A stretch of 64,000 nt of DNA, from NCBI GenBank assembly GCA_963782415.1, contig CAWAJT010000003.1, positions 1 through 64,000 on the forward strand, written 5' to 3'. The notes beneath the pieces were generated by a model. It searched no databases, was not told where the DNA came from, and saw only the letters and a list, made by a program, of their open reading frames with translations. Shown here piece after piece: positions 32,949-41,954 of the stretch. The stretch is from Bog-473 sp963782415. GTDB lineage: Bacteria; Actinomycetota; Acidimicrobiia; Acidimicrobiales; RAAP-2. The position numbers were made by a program, and so were the translations under genes. Each line of letters begins with the position of its first letter. Position 1 is the first letter of the stretch.

Positions 32949-34910
32949 TCACGACGACGGGCAGGCCCCTGCCGTCACCGTGATGTACACCTGCGACGGC
33001 CTCCCGACGGTCTGGACGGTGAGGTGCTGTGCGCCGGGCTTCGAGGTGATCCGCCCGTTCTTGACGGCCGAGCACCACCCGTCGGGGTAGTGCTGCGACG
33101 GCGAGACGTTGACGGTCGTCACGCCGTGCGCAGCCGCCGTCGGTGCGTACACCATGTTGAAGGCGCCGGTGAACGGGTTGAAGATCACCGAGTTGGGGTC
33201 GCCGGCCACCGCCTGCGGATACGTACGCGAGAGTACGCCCACAATCGGCGAGAAGGAGCCGTCCGGCTGCACCAGTCCCTCGGCCGACGAGCCCGTGGGG
33301 TCGTCGTAGTACTTCCACGCCCAGTAGATCCAACCCAGTTGGTCGAGTCCGGCGAACTCGACGTCGAAGCCGGCCAGCGGGACGCTGGTCGTCGCGCCGA
33401 ACTCGCTCATGAAGATGGCCGGCCCGCTCGGCTGCTTGGTCGAGCTCATGCCGAGCCGGGTGATGTCTTGTTCGGAGGCGGAGGTCTCCTCCGACTGCAG
33501 GCATTTGAGGAGGTCCGTGGGGTTGCCGGTGACCGGGCTGCGGTCGCCGCAGTAGGTGTGGAAGTTGAAGACGATGCGCGTGAAGGGCATCGGGCCGAGC
33601 TGGGATGGGACGTTGCCCCCGGTGACCCAGTAGATATCCGGTTCCACGAAGGTCAGGTGGTGGCTGTCGACCGACTGGATCGTCGGGATCACACCATTGG
33701 CCGGCGTGCCGGCCGGACACTGCAACGTGGCGCCCTCGCCGTTGGCCAGGAACCCCGTGTGGGCGCTCCCGGTGTAGAAGCACTCCAGCTGCCCGGTGAA
33801 CGTGGACTCCGAAGCGGTCTGGGTCTCGGTCGAGAATGGCTCGTTGTAGGGGTCGTACCCGATGACCCAGGGGTCGTTCTTGAACCGCTGCGCCACCGTC
33901 TTCCACACGAGGTCGAAGTTGCCCTGCAGGTTCCCCACCACGTCGTTGGCCCAGAAGTGTGCCACGGCGGTTTGCAGCGTGGGGTTGGAGTAATTGTTCG
34001 ACCACCGACCGCCCTTGGGCACGATCGGGACGTTGTCCGTGCAGACCGCCCAGTCCGGTGCGCCCTCGCCACGGAAGTTCGTGTTGTAGACGTCCTGGTG
34101 CATGTCGAGCAAGGTGTAGATGCCGTAACGGGCCAGCAGGTTCACCGTGGCCTGCACGTGGTTCAGGTAGGCCTCGGCCACCTCCTTGTTCCATTCCGGC
34201 GTGCCGCCGGGTGCACCGGGCGTGCAGACCTGGGGCTGGTTGGGGCCGCCTGAGCCCGGTTCGAGCGCCTGCCACTCGATGCCGAGCCGGACGACGTTGA
34301 AACCGAGACGCTGCATTCTGGCGGCGTCCGTCGCGCTGAAGTTCCAGGGCGCCCCCGGGTCGGGGTAGGCGATGTACGGCGCGTGCTTGTACACGACGTT
34401 CACGCCGTGGAGAAGGACGACCCGCCCGCTGGCGTCGTAGAGGTACGGTCCGCCCGGTGAGCTCAGGTAGCTCGGGACATTCGGGCCTGTGCCCGGCGTC
34501 ATGGCCGCACTACTGAACTGGTAATGCACACCCTTGCCGTGCAGTCCCACGACATGTGGCGACAGAGCGTTGATGTTGGGCTGGTTGACCACGTGCTGGG
34601 GCGTGCTGGTCGTGGTGGTCGACGCCCCCACCGGCGCCGGCACGACCGCGGTCGGCGCGGCCGGCGCGGTCGAGGTCGTGGTGAGCGGCACCGTCGTGGG
34701 CGAGACCGGCTTCGTGCTCACAGTCGGCTTGGCCGTCGTGGTCGTCGAAGTCGTCGAAGTCGTCGAAGTCGTCGAAGGTTGCCGTGCCACCGTGGTCGTG
34801 GTGCTCGCCGCACCGGCACCGGTATCGGACACGGTGAGGACCGGCGTGATCGCACCGGCAACGGCGAGCGCCAGGGTCAGCCTGCCTCGAAAGGTGAGTG
34901 TGAGCCCCAT
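32949..34910 (-). CDS. Secreted GH5 endoglycosylceramidase-like hydrolase
   Basis: A 653-residue exported glycoside hydrolase. Signal peptide (LTLALAVAGAITPVLTVSDTGAGA), a ~90-residue Thr/Ser/Pro/Ala stalk, then a GH5 catalytic domain: YLYDASGRVVLLHGVNVVYKH, GFNVVRLGIEWQALEP, YGIYTLLDMHQDVYN, the acid/base Glu in GYDPYNEP and the nucleophile Glu in FMSEFGAT. The overall plan matches bacterial endoglycosylceramidases, which cleave the glycan from glycosphingolipids or related steryl or glycolipid glucosides. The C-terminal beta domain ends QVYITVTAGACPSS. Start ATG 34910; an upstream frame extension lacks coding character. Confidence 0.88.
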   Translation of the reverse strand: MGLTLTFRGRLTLALAVAGAITPVLTVSDTGAGAASTTTTVARQPSTTSTTSTTSTTTTAKPTVSTKPVSPTTVPLTTTSTAPAAPTAVVPAPVGASTTTTSTPQHVVNQPNINALSPHVVGLHGKGVHYQFSSAAMTPGTGPNVPSYLSSPGGPYLYDASGRVVLLHGVNVVYKHAPYIAYPDPGAPWNFSATDAARMQRLGFNVVRLGIEWQALEPGSGGPNQPQVCTPGAPGGTPEWNKEVAEAYLNHVQATVNLLARYGIYTLLDMHQDVYNTNFRGEGAPDWAVCTDNVPIVPKGGRWSNNYSNPTLQTAVAHFWANDVVGNLQGNFDLVWKTVAQRFKNDPWVIGYDPYNEPFSTETQTASESTFTGQLECFYTGSAHTGFLANGEGATLQCPAGTPANGVIPTIQSVDSHHLTFVEPDIYWVTGGNVPSQLGPMPFTRIVFNFHTYCGDRSPVTGNPTDLLKCLQSEETSASEQDITRLGMSSTKQPSGPAIFMSEFGATTSVPLAGFDVEFAGLDQLGWIYWAWKYYDDPTGSSAEGLVQPDGSFSPIVGVLSRTYPQAVAGDPNSVIFNPFTGAFNMVYAPTAAAHGVTTVNVSPSQHYPDGWCSAVKNGRITSKPGAQHLTVQTVGRPSQVYITVTAGACPSS

Positions 34911-35075
34911 CCGCACCCTCTCTGATCGTCCCGCCGAGGCGACGACTGTACCCACCGTCACACCAAATGTCGGGGAGGGAGGCCGAAATGTCGGCCTGCA
35001 ACCCGGCGCGGGCACAGCGCGACCGTAGTGTCCCGAGGCCGACCGGAGAGTGTCCCGAGGCAGACCTGAGGCTGC

Positions 35076-37385
35076 CTAAATGAGGCGCCCTCGCCGCTTC
35101 CCCCGGACGAACAGATCGGCCGAGGCCTGCAGATCGCGCTGCATCTGATTCTGGTTCTCCAGCAGTTCGTCGGCCCACAGCATCTGCAGCGTCGTCTGGA
35201 CCCGGTCGGATCGATGTTGCTCTCGCACGTCCGCAAAGGCTGTGCGGAGGACGTCGTGGAGCACCTCACCGTGCGGGGGAGGCTCGTCGAGCGCCCCACG
35301 GCGGTCCTCGAGCAGCTCGGCAAACTCCTCGTACCAACGGTGACTGGTGGCATACGAGTCGCGCAGGACCGCCTCGGCGATGGCCACGGATTCGAGCTCG
35401 GGCTGGCCCCGAGCCGGCGGGTGGACGGGCAACGTGGCCAGTGTGTAGGCCGCCAGACGAAGGCGGTTCGATCCCGTGAAGAGCCGCGAGACGGCCTCGA
35501 CCGAGACGACCTTGGCGCCCCGCTCGGCGAAGAATTGGCGAAAAGCATCGTCGAGCAACAGGTAGGAGCGATGGGACGCCTGCTGGCTGACGTCGGTGTC
35601 GACATGGCGACGCGTCATGGTCAGCCGCTCCACCGCGTCGGACAGATACCCCGAACTGGCGGCGAACGCGCTGGACAGGGCGCGCCCGAGGGCCGCCGTT
35701 GCACCCCGGGGCCAGAAGAGGAGGCCGACGACGATGCTCACCCCGCACCCGATGGCGACATCCTCAATCCTGGTCAATCCCACTTTCCATCCGATGGGCT
35801 GAATGATGTTGAACAAGATGATCACCAGCAGCGTGAAGGCGGCCTGACCCGCCACGAAGGAGATCATGGACGGCGCGATCCCAGAGATCAGCACCGCCAC
35901 CGGAAGCAGTACCCACAACAGGACCATGTGGTCCGCCACGCCGATCATGATGAGCGCGCCGATCAGGAACCCGATCGCCGTCCCACCGACGGCGCGCAGA
36001 GCGGTGGCGCCCGTCCCGAGCGCATTCGAGCGCAACACCGACAAGGTCCCGAGCACCACCCAGAAGCCGTGGGACACGTTGGTGACCTCGATCACGGCGA
36101 CCGCGATGGCGAGGCCGATGGCACCGCGCAGGGCGTTGCGGAACCACACGGAATGGAGCGAGAAGTGGGACCGAAGCCGATGGGCGAAGACGTTGGGAGT
36201 GGATCCGTCCGCCATCGCGAGGCGGCGGTCGATGACCGCATCGGCCCCCGCCGCCTCGAGAGCGGCGTCCGCCACCATTTCGGCCGCGATACCCAGTGCC
36301 CTGGCGTGGAATCCCGGGTCGAGCGACCCAGCGAGGTTCTCGTCGTCGACGGGAACGGGCGCGGCGGGCGGTGCGCTGAGCGGCGTCTCCGCCGCGCTCA
36401 AGGTGCTCACATCACTTTGGAGCTCCGCGCTGATCAGTTGGTCGAGGCGCATGTTCGACTCACGCACCGCGGCGATGTGGGTCCGATCCTGTACCGGGTG
36501 TCCTTCGCTGTCGCAGATGAGCGCGGCGGCATGGTGGAGCGTCTCGGCCACCTTCTCCGTGACCGCTCGGGCCGGCGGTGGCTGGTTCGCCCAGTGCTCG
36601 TCCCGGATCATGGCGGAGTTCCCGGCCACCCATTCGACGCGTCCCACGAGCTTGGAGAGCGCCACGGCTCCCGAAGCAGCGCCCGTCGGAGGATAGGGCG
36701 TGCCCGAGAATTGCTCGCGGAGGAGCGCGAGCTCTGCGGCCACGTCGTCGGCGGCGGCCCGGTCCTCCACGCCGCGACTGCGGGCATCGGCCAGACGGGC
36801 GACAGCACCGACCGCGGCCGCCAGCCGGCGGCGCAAGTCGTCGTGCCATGGGGGCGGCCAGACCACCATGGTGGCGGTGATGCAGCACGCGCCGGCGAAC
36901 ACCCACCCCACCAGGCGCGGCCCGACCTGCGAGGCCGGCTGCGCCACCGCGACCGGAAGGACGAACGTCAAGAGGGCCGCCGTCGACGCCGTGGCCGCCT
37001 GCGGCGCGACGATCCCCGCGAAGAGGACCACGAAGCCGACGAGCGCCATCGTGACCACGGCGGCCACCTTGTGCGTCGACACCACCGTGCCGAGCACCGT
37101 GAAGCAGGCACCCACCACGAAGAGTCCTCCGTACGAAGCGAGCCGGAGGTGGGGCCGGCCGGTGAACTCCACCAGGAGGAGGAGGGCGAACGAGCCGAAC
37201 GCACCAAAGAGCGACACCTGCGGATCAGAGAAGATCGCATGGGTCAGTGCGAACACCGCCGGAATGACCACGGCCGCCCGCACGGAACGCTTGACCACGA
37301 GCCGGTCGGGGTCCTTCGAACGGATCCATGCCGCGACGCCCTGCGGAGCCGGCGCCGGTGCTGCGGTCGCTGGTTCGCCTGTCAT
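35076..37385 (-). CDS. FUSC family inner-membrane transporter
   Basis: A 769-residue FUSC/aromatic-acid-exporter-type membrane protein with two membrane halves: helices around RAAVVIPAVFALTHAIF, LFGAFGSFALLLLVEF, VGFVVLFAGIVAP, and again ALRGAIGLAIAVAVIEVTNV and GFWVVLGTLSVLRSN, GFLIGALIMIGVADHM. They are separated by a soluble region of about 200 residues. The second half carries the FUSC hallmark FWVVLGTLSVLRSNALGTGATALRAVGGTAIG. It probably exports aromatic or weak organic acids. The ATG is taken at 37385. Confidence 0.88.
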   Translation of the reverse strand: MTGEPATAAPAPAPQGVAAWIRSKDPDRLVVKRSVRAAVVIPAVFALTHAIFSDPQVSLFGAFGSFALLLLVEFTGRPHLRLASYGGLFVVGACFTVLGTVVSTHKVAAVVTMALVGFVVLFAGIVAPQAATASTAALLTFVLPVAVAQPASQVGPRLVGWVFAGACCITATMVVWPPPWHDDLRRRLAAAVGAVARLADARSRGVEDRAAADDVAAELALLREQFSGTPYPPTGAASGAVALSKLVGRVEWVAGNSAMIRDEHWANQPPPARAVTEKVAETLHHAAALICDSEGHPVQDRTHIAAVRESNMRLDQLISAELQSDVSTLSAAETPLSAPPAAPVPVDDENLAGSLDPGFHARALGIAAEMVADAALEAAGADAVIDRRLAMADGSTPNVFAHRLRSHFSLHSVWFRNALRGAIGLAIAVAVIEVTNVSHGFWVVLGTLSVLRSNALGTGATALRAVGGTAIGFLIGALIMIGVADHMVLLWVLLPVAVLISGIAPSMISFVAGQAAFTLLVIILFNIIQPIGWKVGLTRIEDVAIGCGVSIVVGLLFWPRGATAALGRALSSAFAASSGYLSDAVERLTMTRRHVDTDVSQQASHRSYLLLDDAFRQFFAERGAKVVSVEAVSRLFTGSNRLRLAAYTLATLPVHPPARGQPELESVAIAEAVLRDSYATSHRWYEEFAELLEDRRGALDEPPPHGEVLHDVLRTAFADVREQHRSDRVQTTLQMLWADELLENQNQMQRDLQASADLFVRGKRRGRLI

Positions 37386-37415
37386 ACCCCGACGGCCTTC
37401 ATGCCAGGCGACGGG

Positions 37416-37751
37416 TCACCCTATTACGGGGAGCGTGCGCGCGAAGCCGACACCCCGATCGACCCACGCCGCCAACTGGACCTTGGTCCTGAGGCCGTCG
37501 CCGTCGACCCGGAGCCAACCTGGCATGGGCCGCCTCCGCATCACGGCCACTGTGGCCGCCGTGGTGGTCGCCAGCTCATCCGAGCGTTCGGCGCCCACCC
37601 GCACCAAAATGCCACCCTGCCCGCTCGCCGCGATCGCCACGTTGCCGCCGACGAGGAAGGCAAGGCCCCCGAACATCTCCTTCTCGCTGACGCCGCGTTC
37701 GGTGCCGACGAGGGCTCTGATCCGGTGGGCGAGGTCCTCGTCGTAGGGCAC
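37416..37751 (-). CDS. TfoX/Sxy N-terminal domain protein
   Basis: A 111-residue TfoX-N domain protein: PYDEDLAHRIRALVGTERGVSEKEMFGGLAFLVGGNVAI, with the MFGG turn, and ILVRVGAERSDEL. Single-domain TfoX-N proteins are common in actinobacteria; their role is unknown and unrelated competence function should not be assumed. The start is GTG 37751; the frame continues upstream without family sequence. Confidence 0.87.
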   Translation of the reverse strand: MPYDEDLAHRIRALVGTERGVSEKEMFGGLAFLVGGNVAIAASGQGGILVRVGAERSDELATTTAATVAVMRRRPMPGWLRVDGDGLRTKVQLAAWVDRGVGFARTLPVIG

Positions 37752-37804
37752 GTGACCAGCGTACGCAGCCGTCTGGCTCGCCGCCCCGTTTGCCGGCTCC
37801 TGGA

Positions 37805-38302
37805 CTACTCCAGCTCGGCCAGGAGCTCCCGGCAACGTTGCGCATCGCTGGTCAGCTTGGCCCGAAAGCCGTCCATGCGGGCGAGCTTGGCACTGATCTG
37901 TTCCGCCAGGGACTCGTTCAGCACGAGCGCCTCTTGGAGCGTCGCCTTCTGCTCGGCGCTGGCCTTGTCACTCGTGGCGCCCTTCGTGGCGCGGTACGAC
38001 GTGCGCAACTCGTCGAGCCGGGTCTCGAGCGCGAGGAACTCGCGGATCTCCTCGAGGTTCATCCCCAGGACCTCGCGCAACTCCAAGATCCGCTGCAGGT
38101 GAAGGAGGTCGTTGTCGGTGTACCGTCGCTCGCCGCCGGGGGTGTACAGCGACGGCGTCAACAAGCCCAACTCCCCGTAGTAACGCAGGGTGCGGGCCGA
38201 GACGCCGACGCGCGTCGCCGCGTCACTGATGCGGATCCCGGCATCGGCCGGTGGCTCGACCGCGGACGGTGCTGCGTCGTTGCGTTGGGTGGAGACGGCC
38301 AT
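37805..38302 (-). CDS. MerR family transcription regulator
   Basis: A 165-residue MerR-type activator/repressor. Winged-helix part IRISDAATRVGVSARTLRYYGELGLLTP, wing PGGERRYTDNDLLHLQRILELREVLGMNLEEI, then a coiled-coil dimer helix and a C-terminal helical segment without an obvious metal-binding Cys cluster. Starts one base after the stop of the MFS pump and is therefore co-transcribed with it. It is the natural regulator of that pump; a palindrome of the kind MerR proteins bind lies at the pump's promoter. Confidence 0.92.
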   Translation of the reverse strand: MAVSTQRNDAAPSAVEPPADAGIRISDAATRVGVSARTLRYYGELGLLTPSLYTPGGERRYTDNDLLHLQRILELREVLGMNLEEIREFLALETRLDELRTSYRATKGATSDKASAEQKATLQEALVLNESLAEQISAKLARMDGFRAKLTSDAQRCRELLAELE

Positions 38303-38303
38303 G

Positions 38304-40100
38304 TCAGTCGACCAGCAGCGATTCGGTTTCGGCCACTGCCTCTTGGGCCGGCACCCGGTCGGTCAGGGGCACCGCGCTCGCCTCGTCACCATGGTGATAC
38401 TTGCCGCCCCGCAGGAGCGACGCCACGGCGCCGACGAGGCAGGCACCGGCGGCGAACGAGAAGGCCTCGGTGAGCCCCTTGGAGAAGGCCGGTGCGATCA
38501 GGTGCGGGAAATACTGGCGGCTCGTCAGATACGCCGCCGTGGCGTGCGGAAGCTGCGCCAGTTCTGCGTGCCCGAGCAACACCTGCATCGGGTTGTAGCC
38601 GAGGAACGCCGCAAAGAGGCTGCCCACCGGAGGGAGATGCGACACCCGAGCGGCCACGGCCGGACTGATGCCCTGCGCCATGAGGCCATGGGAGAGCGCC
38701 GACGGCAGTGTCGACGCCAACCCCAGGATCATGAGGGTGAAGAAGAGACCGATGGAGAGGACCTGCGCTGACGCGTTGAACGTACCCGCCATACCCGCAC
38801 CGGCGCCGCGTTGGTTCGCTGGCAGGCTGTTCATGATCCCCGTCTGATTGGGGGCGACGAACATGCCCATCCCGACCGAGTTCAAGAAGATCAGCGCGGC
38901 GAAGCCGACATACGAGAAATTGACCGGCAACTGGCTCAGGAGAATGAACGTGAGGGCAGCCAGTACCAGCCCGCCCGTGGCAAACGGCCGCGCACCGTAG
39001 CGATCGGCGAGCATGCCGCTCAGGGGGGCCGCCAGCAATAGGCCCACCGTCAACGGGATCATGTAGATGCCCGCCCACAGGGGTGTCGCCGAGAAGGTGT
39101 AGCCGTGGAGGGGCAGCCAGATCCCCTGCAGCCAGATGATCAGCATGAACATGAGGCCGCCCCGGCTCAGTGATGCCAGGAAGCTGGCCGCGTTGCCCGC
39201 CGAGAAGGCACGGATGCGAAAGAGGGAAAGACGGAACATGGGCTGCTTGACGCGCGTCTCCACGATCCCGAAGGCGACCAGGACGAGAACACCGCCGATG
39301 ATCTCCGCCAGCACCTTGGGGTTGGCCCAGCCCATCGACCTCCCGCCGTAGGGCAAGAGGCCGTAGGTGATGCCGACCAATACCAGGATCAAGCCGGCGG
39401 CGAACGTGATGTTGCCCAACCAGTCGATCTTGGCCGGAGTACGGGTGCCGCGCTCTTGGAGCTTGGCGTAGGCGACGAGCGTGCCGAGGATCCCGAAGGG
39501 CACCGAGATCAAGAAGACGAGGTGCCACTCGACGGGCGCCAGCACGCCGCCCAGGACGAGCCCGACGAACGAGCCGGCGATGGCGGCCGTGTTGTTGATG
39601 CCGAGCCCGAGACCGCGCTGATCGGCCGGGAATGCATCGGTGATGATGGCCGAGGAATTGGCAAAGAGCATGGCGCCGCCGATGCCCTGTCCGATCCGCA
39701 TGGCGATGAGCCAGATCGCCGCCGGGGTGCCGCTGAGCCAGGTCACGGCGAGAAGGATGGAGAAGGCGGTGAAGATAACGAAGCCGAGGTTGAAGATCTT
39801 CACCCGGCCAAAGATGTCGCCGACCCGGCCCAGGGTGACCACGAGCACGGCGAGGACCACGGTGAATCCCATGAGCATCCAGAGCAGGTAGCCGGTGTTA
39901 CCGGGAGTGAGCGGATTGAGCTCGATGCCGCGGAAGATGTCGGGCAGCGAAATGAGGACGATGGACTGGTTGATGAACACCATCAAGGTGCCCAGGGTCA
40001 CCGTCCCGAGGGCGATCCAGCGGTAGGCCGACTGGCCCCGGGCGGACGCCATGTCGTCCGGCGTCAACCCGTTGGCGTTGCTCAGCGTTGCCGTCGCCAC
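38304..40100 (-). CDS. MFS multidrug-type efflux transporter (DHA2-like)
   Basis: A ~598-residue, 14-helix major facilitator. Motif A is seen as LGRVGDIFGRVKIFNLG; motif C as SFVGLVLGGVLAPVEWHLVFLISVPFG; a second-half motif A as SGMLADRYGARPFATGG. Start GTG 40100, close to the palindromic element at 40114-40123; ATG 40052 is an alternative 16 codons in. The upstream open frame to 40604 is not coding-like. Forms a two-gene operon with the MerR regulator, whose ligand would be a pump substrate. Confidence 0.9.
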   Translation of the reverse strand: MATATLSNANGLTPDDMASARGQSAYRWIALGTVTLGTLMVFINQSIVLISLPDIFRGIELNPLTPGNTGYLLWMLMGFTVVLAVLVVTLGRVGDIFGRVKIFNLGFVIFTAFSILLAVTWLSGTPAAIWLIAMRIGQGIGGAMLFANSSAIITDAFPADQRGLGLGINNTAAIAGSFVGLVLGGVLAPVEWHLVFLISVPFGILGTLVAYAKLQERGTRTPAKIDWLGNITFAAGLILVLVGITYGLLPYGGRSMGWANPKVLAEIIGGVLVLVAFGIVETRVKQPMFRLSLFRIRAFSAGNAASFLASLSRGGLMFMLIIWLQGIWLPLHGYTFSATPLWAGIYMIPLTVGLLLAAPLSGMLADRYGARPFATGGLVLAALTFILLSQLPVNFSYVGFAALIFLNSVGMGMFVAPNQTGIMNSLPANQRGAGAGMAGTFNASAQVLSIGLFFTLMILGLASTLPSALSHGLMAQGISPAVAARVSHLPPVGSLFAAFLGYNPMQVLLGHAELAQLPHATAAYLTSRQYFPHLIAPAFSKGLTEAFSFAAGACLVGAVASLLRGGKYHHGDEASAVPLTDRVPAQEAVAETESLLVD

Positions 40101-40113
40101 TCCGAGAAGTTTA

Positions 40114-40123
40114 ACGTTAACGT
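40114..40123. promoter_or_regulatory. ACGTTAACGT palindrome, MerR-type operator candidate
   Basis: A perfect 10-bp palindrome ACGTTAACGT within TGACGTTAACGTTAAA (minus-strand reading), 14-23 bases upstream of the GTG 40100 start. Several MerR-family regulators (for example LiuR-type) are known to bind sites of the form TTGACGTTAACGTCAA or TTTACGTTAACGTAAA. Here the regulator gene lies in the same operon, so autoregulation is a natural reading. If GTG 40100 is the start, the site would overlap the ribosome binding region, whereas with ATG 40052 it has room to act as an operator. Confidence 0.6.
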
Positions 40124-40195
40124 CAGGGTCATAGACTCGTGTTCGCACCGCTCGCAGCGATATCCCCAGAGTTGAACTTTCGGCATCGTCCCCAC

Positions 40196-40284
40196 TATGT
40201 ACCTTTTGGGAATATACGTCAAGTATTTCCAGATTAGGGCTTGACTTCTGGTATACCCCATAATATATTACTAGTAGGTACATA
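40196..40284 (+). promoter_or_regulatory. AT-rich promoter region with 9-bp inverted repeats
   Basis: TATGTACCT (40196-40204) and AGGTACATA (40276-40284) are perfect inverted repeats 71 bases apart around an unusually AT-rich stretch containing TTGACT and TATATTA-like elements, just upstream of the SWIM-finger gene. It may be a strong promoter, a regulator-binding pair, or the terminal repeats of a small mobile element remnant. Confidence 0.5.
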
Positions 40285-40301
40285 CTATTAGGGAGATACC
40301 G

Positions 40302-40658
40302 ATGGACCCCAGGGAAATCAAGGCCATGCAGATCGCAGCCACCACGAAGCTGCGCCGGACGGCCGAGGCGTGGATCGTCCCCTCGCAGACCGGCAACGGA
40401 TCGTCCTACCGGGTCTACAAGAGCGGATGGGTGGGCGAGTACGCCCGAGCCGACCGTCCCGACGGATACCAGTGCAGCTGCCCTGACTTTGAACTGCGTC
40501 AGCAATCTTGCAAGCACATCTTGGCCGTGGAGATCACGGTCCGACGTGAGATCACCGACGAGGGTGAAGTGGTCACCAGCACGGTGAACGTGACTTATTC
40601 GCAAGAGTGGTCCACGTATAACGCCGCTCAGTGCAGCGACGTCCAGCGAAACCTGTAG
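40302..40658 (+). CDS. SWIM zinc-finger protein, probably truncated
   Basis: A 118-residue protein with a SWIM finger: CSCPDFELRQQSCKHILAVEI (C-x-C ... C-x-H), preceded by KLRRTAEAWIVPSQTG and YRVYKSG. In related actinobacterial loci a SWIM protein accompanies or is fused to a transposase, and NVTYSQEWSTYNAAQ is the usual linker into that transposase. Here it stops soon after: the last eight residues (CSDVQRNL) come from sequence antisense to the convergent membrane-protein gene. So this looks like the 5' remnant of a mobile element cut at about 40632. GGGAGATACC lies before the ATG. Confidence 0.75.
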   Translation: MDPREIKAMQIAATTKLRRTAEAWIVPSQTGNGSSYRVYKSGWVGEYARADRPDGYQCSCPDFELRQQSCKHILAVEITVRREITDEGEVVTSTVNVTYSQEWSTYNAAQCSDVQRNL

Positions 40659-41194
40659 GTGCCGGGACCCTTATCGAAAGTCAGAGGAACCGTGACCCCT
40701 CTGTCGCCTGGCTCAAACAGAACCTTTTGACCTGTGACCGTGGGGTCCCATGGCATGTTGAACGTCATCGGGGGACCGCCACCAGGACCGCGCACTTCGG
40801 CTCTGATGTTGTCCAAGGAATGCCAGTGGTGGCTGATGGGAGATATTCCATCCCAACCAAACGTTTCGGGGTGAACCTGTGGCTCCCAATGGCACCGACG
40901 CCCCCACCGCGTGAGTGACCACGCAACCCCGATCAGCACGACGGAACCGACTGCGGCCAGTGCTCCCGAAACCCACAATCCGACATGAACGAGTATTGGG
41001 GTCTTGGGTCCAGCGAGGCTGTTCAGGAGTCCGCCTAAAACCGCCGTGATTATCACCATCGCCACGACCTGACTCGGCTTCACAATGGACTGCCAACCGT
41101 AGCGAACAGCCCGCCCCCAGAGGCCGAACCGTCCATACTCGCAGTAGGTCTGGCCGGGGGGTACTGGTGGGTCCCCGTAGTACGCCTCAGCCAT
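40628..41194 (-). CDS. Two-TM membrane protein of unknown function
   Basis: A 188-residue protein with a Tyr/Pro-rich N-terminus (YYGDPPVPPGQTYCEYG), two central helices (VVAMVIITAVLGGLLNSLAG and LWVSGALAAVGSVVLIGVAW) and a soluble C-terminal beta-rich domain (GPGTYRFRWTSLH at the end). No family recognised. It overlaps the last 31 bases of the convergent SWIM gene, which suggests the SWIM end was created by insertion or deletion in this region. Confidence 0.65.
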   Translation of the reverse strand: MAEAYYGDPPVPPGQTYCEYGRFGLWGRAVRYGWQSIVKPSQVVAMVIITAVLGGLLNSLAGPKTPILVHVGLWVSGALAAVGSVVLIGVAWSLTRWGRRCHWEPQVHPETFGWDGISPISHHWHSLDNIRAEVRGPGGGPPMTFNMPWDPTVTGQKVLFEPGDRGVTVPLTFDKGPGTYRFRWTSLH

Positions 41195-41213
41195 GAGCTG
41201 AGCCTAGGACCAG

Positions 41214-41275
41214 CCCTTTTGGTGCAGAAACCCCGTTTGCACCTTAAATCAGGCACTCGGCCCCCTTTTGGTGCA
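41214..41275. repeat. Direct repeat of CCCTTTTGGTGCA with an inverted TGCACC
   Basis: CCCTTTTGGTGCA occurs at 41214-41226 and again at 41263-41275, with TTTGCACC (inverse of the GGTGCA part) at 41236-41243 between them. The second copy is in the last codons of the TetR gene. The role is unknown; it may be a converging-gene terminator region or a small duplicated tag left by an insertion. Confidence 0.5.
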
Positions 41276-41944
41276 AGGCCGATCGTGGGGCCGGATTCGC
41301 CCCTCACCCGGACCGTTGGGAGCGGGGAGCGAACCAGCAGCTGGCGGCGCCGTCAACGCCGCCTCGAACACGGCGGCCACGTCGTGCGAGTAGGCGACCG
41401 CCGCTTGGTTGCCGACCTGGGTCACCGACATGAGGACCGCCAGCATCAGGGCGATGATGCCGTTTCCGACCGCCTCCGGGTTGATGTCGGTCCGCACCGT
41501 CCCCGCCGCCTGACCGGTGCGCAGCATTTCCGTGCAGGCTTTGCGCAGCTCGTTGAGGGCGGGGATCTCGAGCACCCTGACGGTCACGTCGGGCTCCAGG
41601 CCCGCCAGGAGCCGGCGGGCCAGCGGATGGCGTTCGACCGCTTCCACCAGGGTGAAGATCAACGTGTCGTGCCAACGGCGCACGTCGGGCACTTCGAGCA
41701 CGGTCGCGAGACCCTCCTTGATCACCCCCGCGGCGTCTTCGTCCACCGCCGCCAAGAAGAGTGCCTCCTTGTTCGGGAAGTAGGCGTAGGCCACTGTCCC
41801 GCCGACCGCGGCCTCCCGGGCGATATCCACGACGGAGGTCGAGCGGAAGCCGTCACGGCCGAACCGGACGATCGCCGCCTGCAGGATGGCCCGCCGGGTC
41901 TGCGCTCCCTTGGTCTCCGGGGGTCGGACAGCTTCAGGGCTCAT
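41249..41944 (-). CDS. TetR family transcription regulator
   Basis: A 231-residue TetR regulator with a clear HTH (residues ~14-60: TRRAILQAAIVRFGRDGFRSTSVVDIAREAAVGGTVAYAYFPNKEALF) and an all-helical ligand domain. It is divergent from the PF10118 hydrolase gene and so probably controls the oxidation cluster. Three 8-bp tandem units and an inverted repeat lie in the shared gap. Confidence 0.92.
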   Translation of the reverse strand: MSPEAVRPPETKGAQTRRAILQAAIVRFGRDGFRSTSVVDIAREAAVGGTVAYAYFPNKEALFLAAVDEDAAGVIKEGLATVLEVPDVRRWHDTLIFTLVEAVERHPLARRLLAGLEPDVTVRVLEIPALNELRKACTEMLRTGQAAGTVRTDINPEAVGNGIIALMLAVLMSVTQVGNQAAVAYSHDVAAVFEAALTAPPAAGSLPAPNGPGEGRIRPHDRPCTKRGPSA

Positions 41945-41954
41945 CGATGCTCCC

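Noticed and set aside
35214..38102. A 962-codon plus-strand open frame
   Set aside because: It is antisense to FUSC, TfoX-N and MerR, has no family motif and is the usual shadow of high-GC coding DNA.
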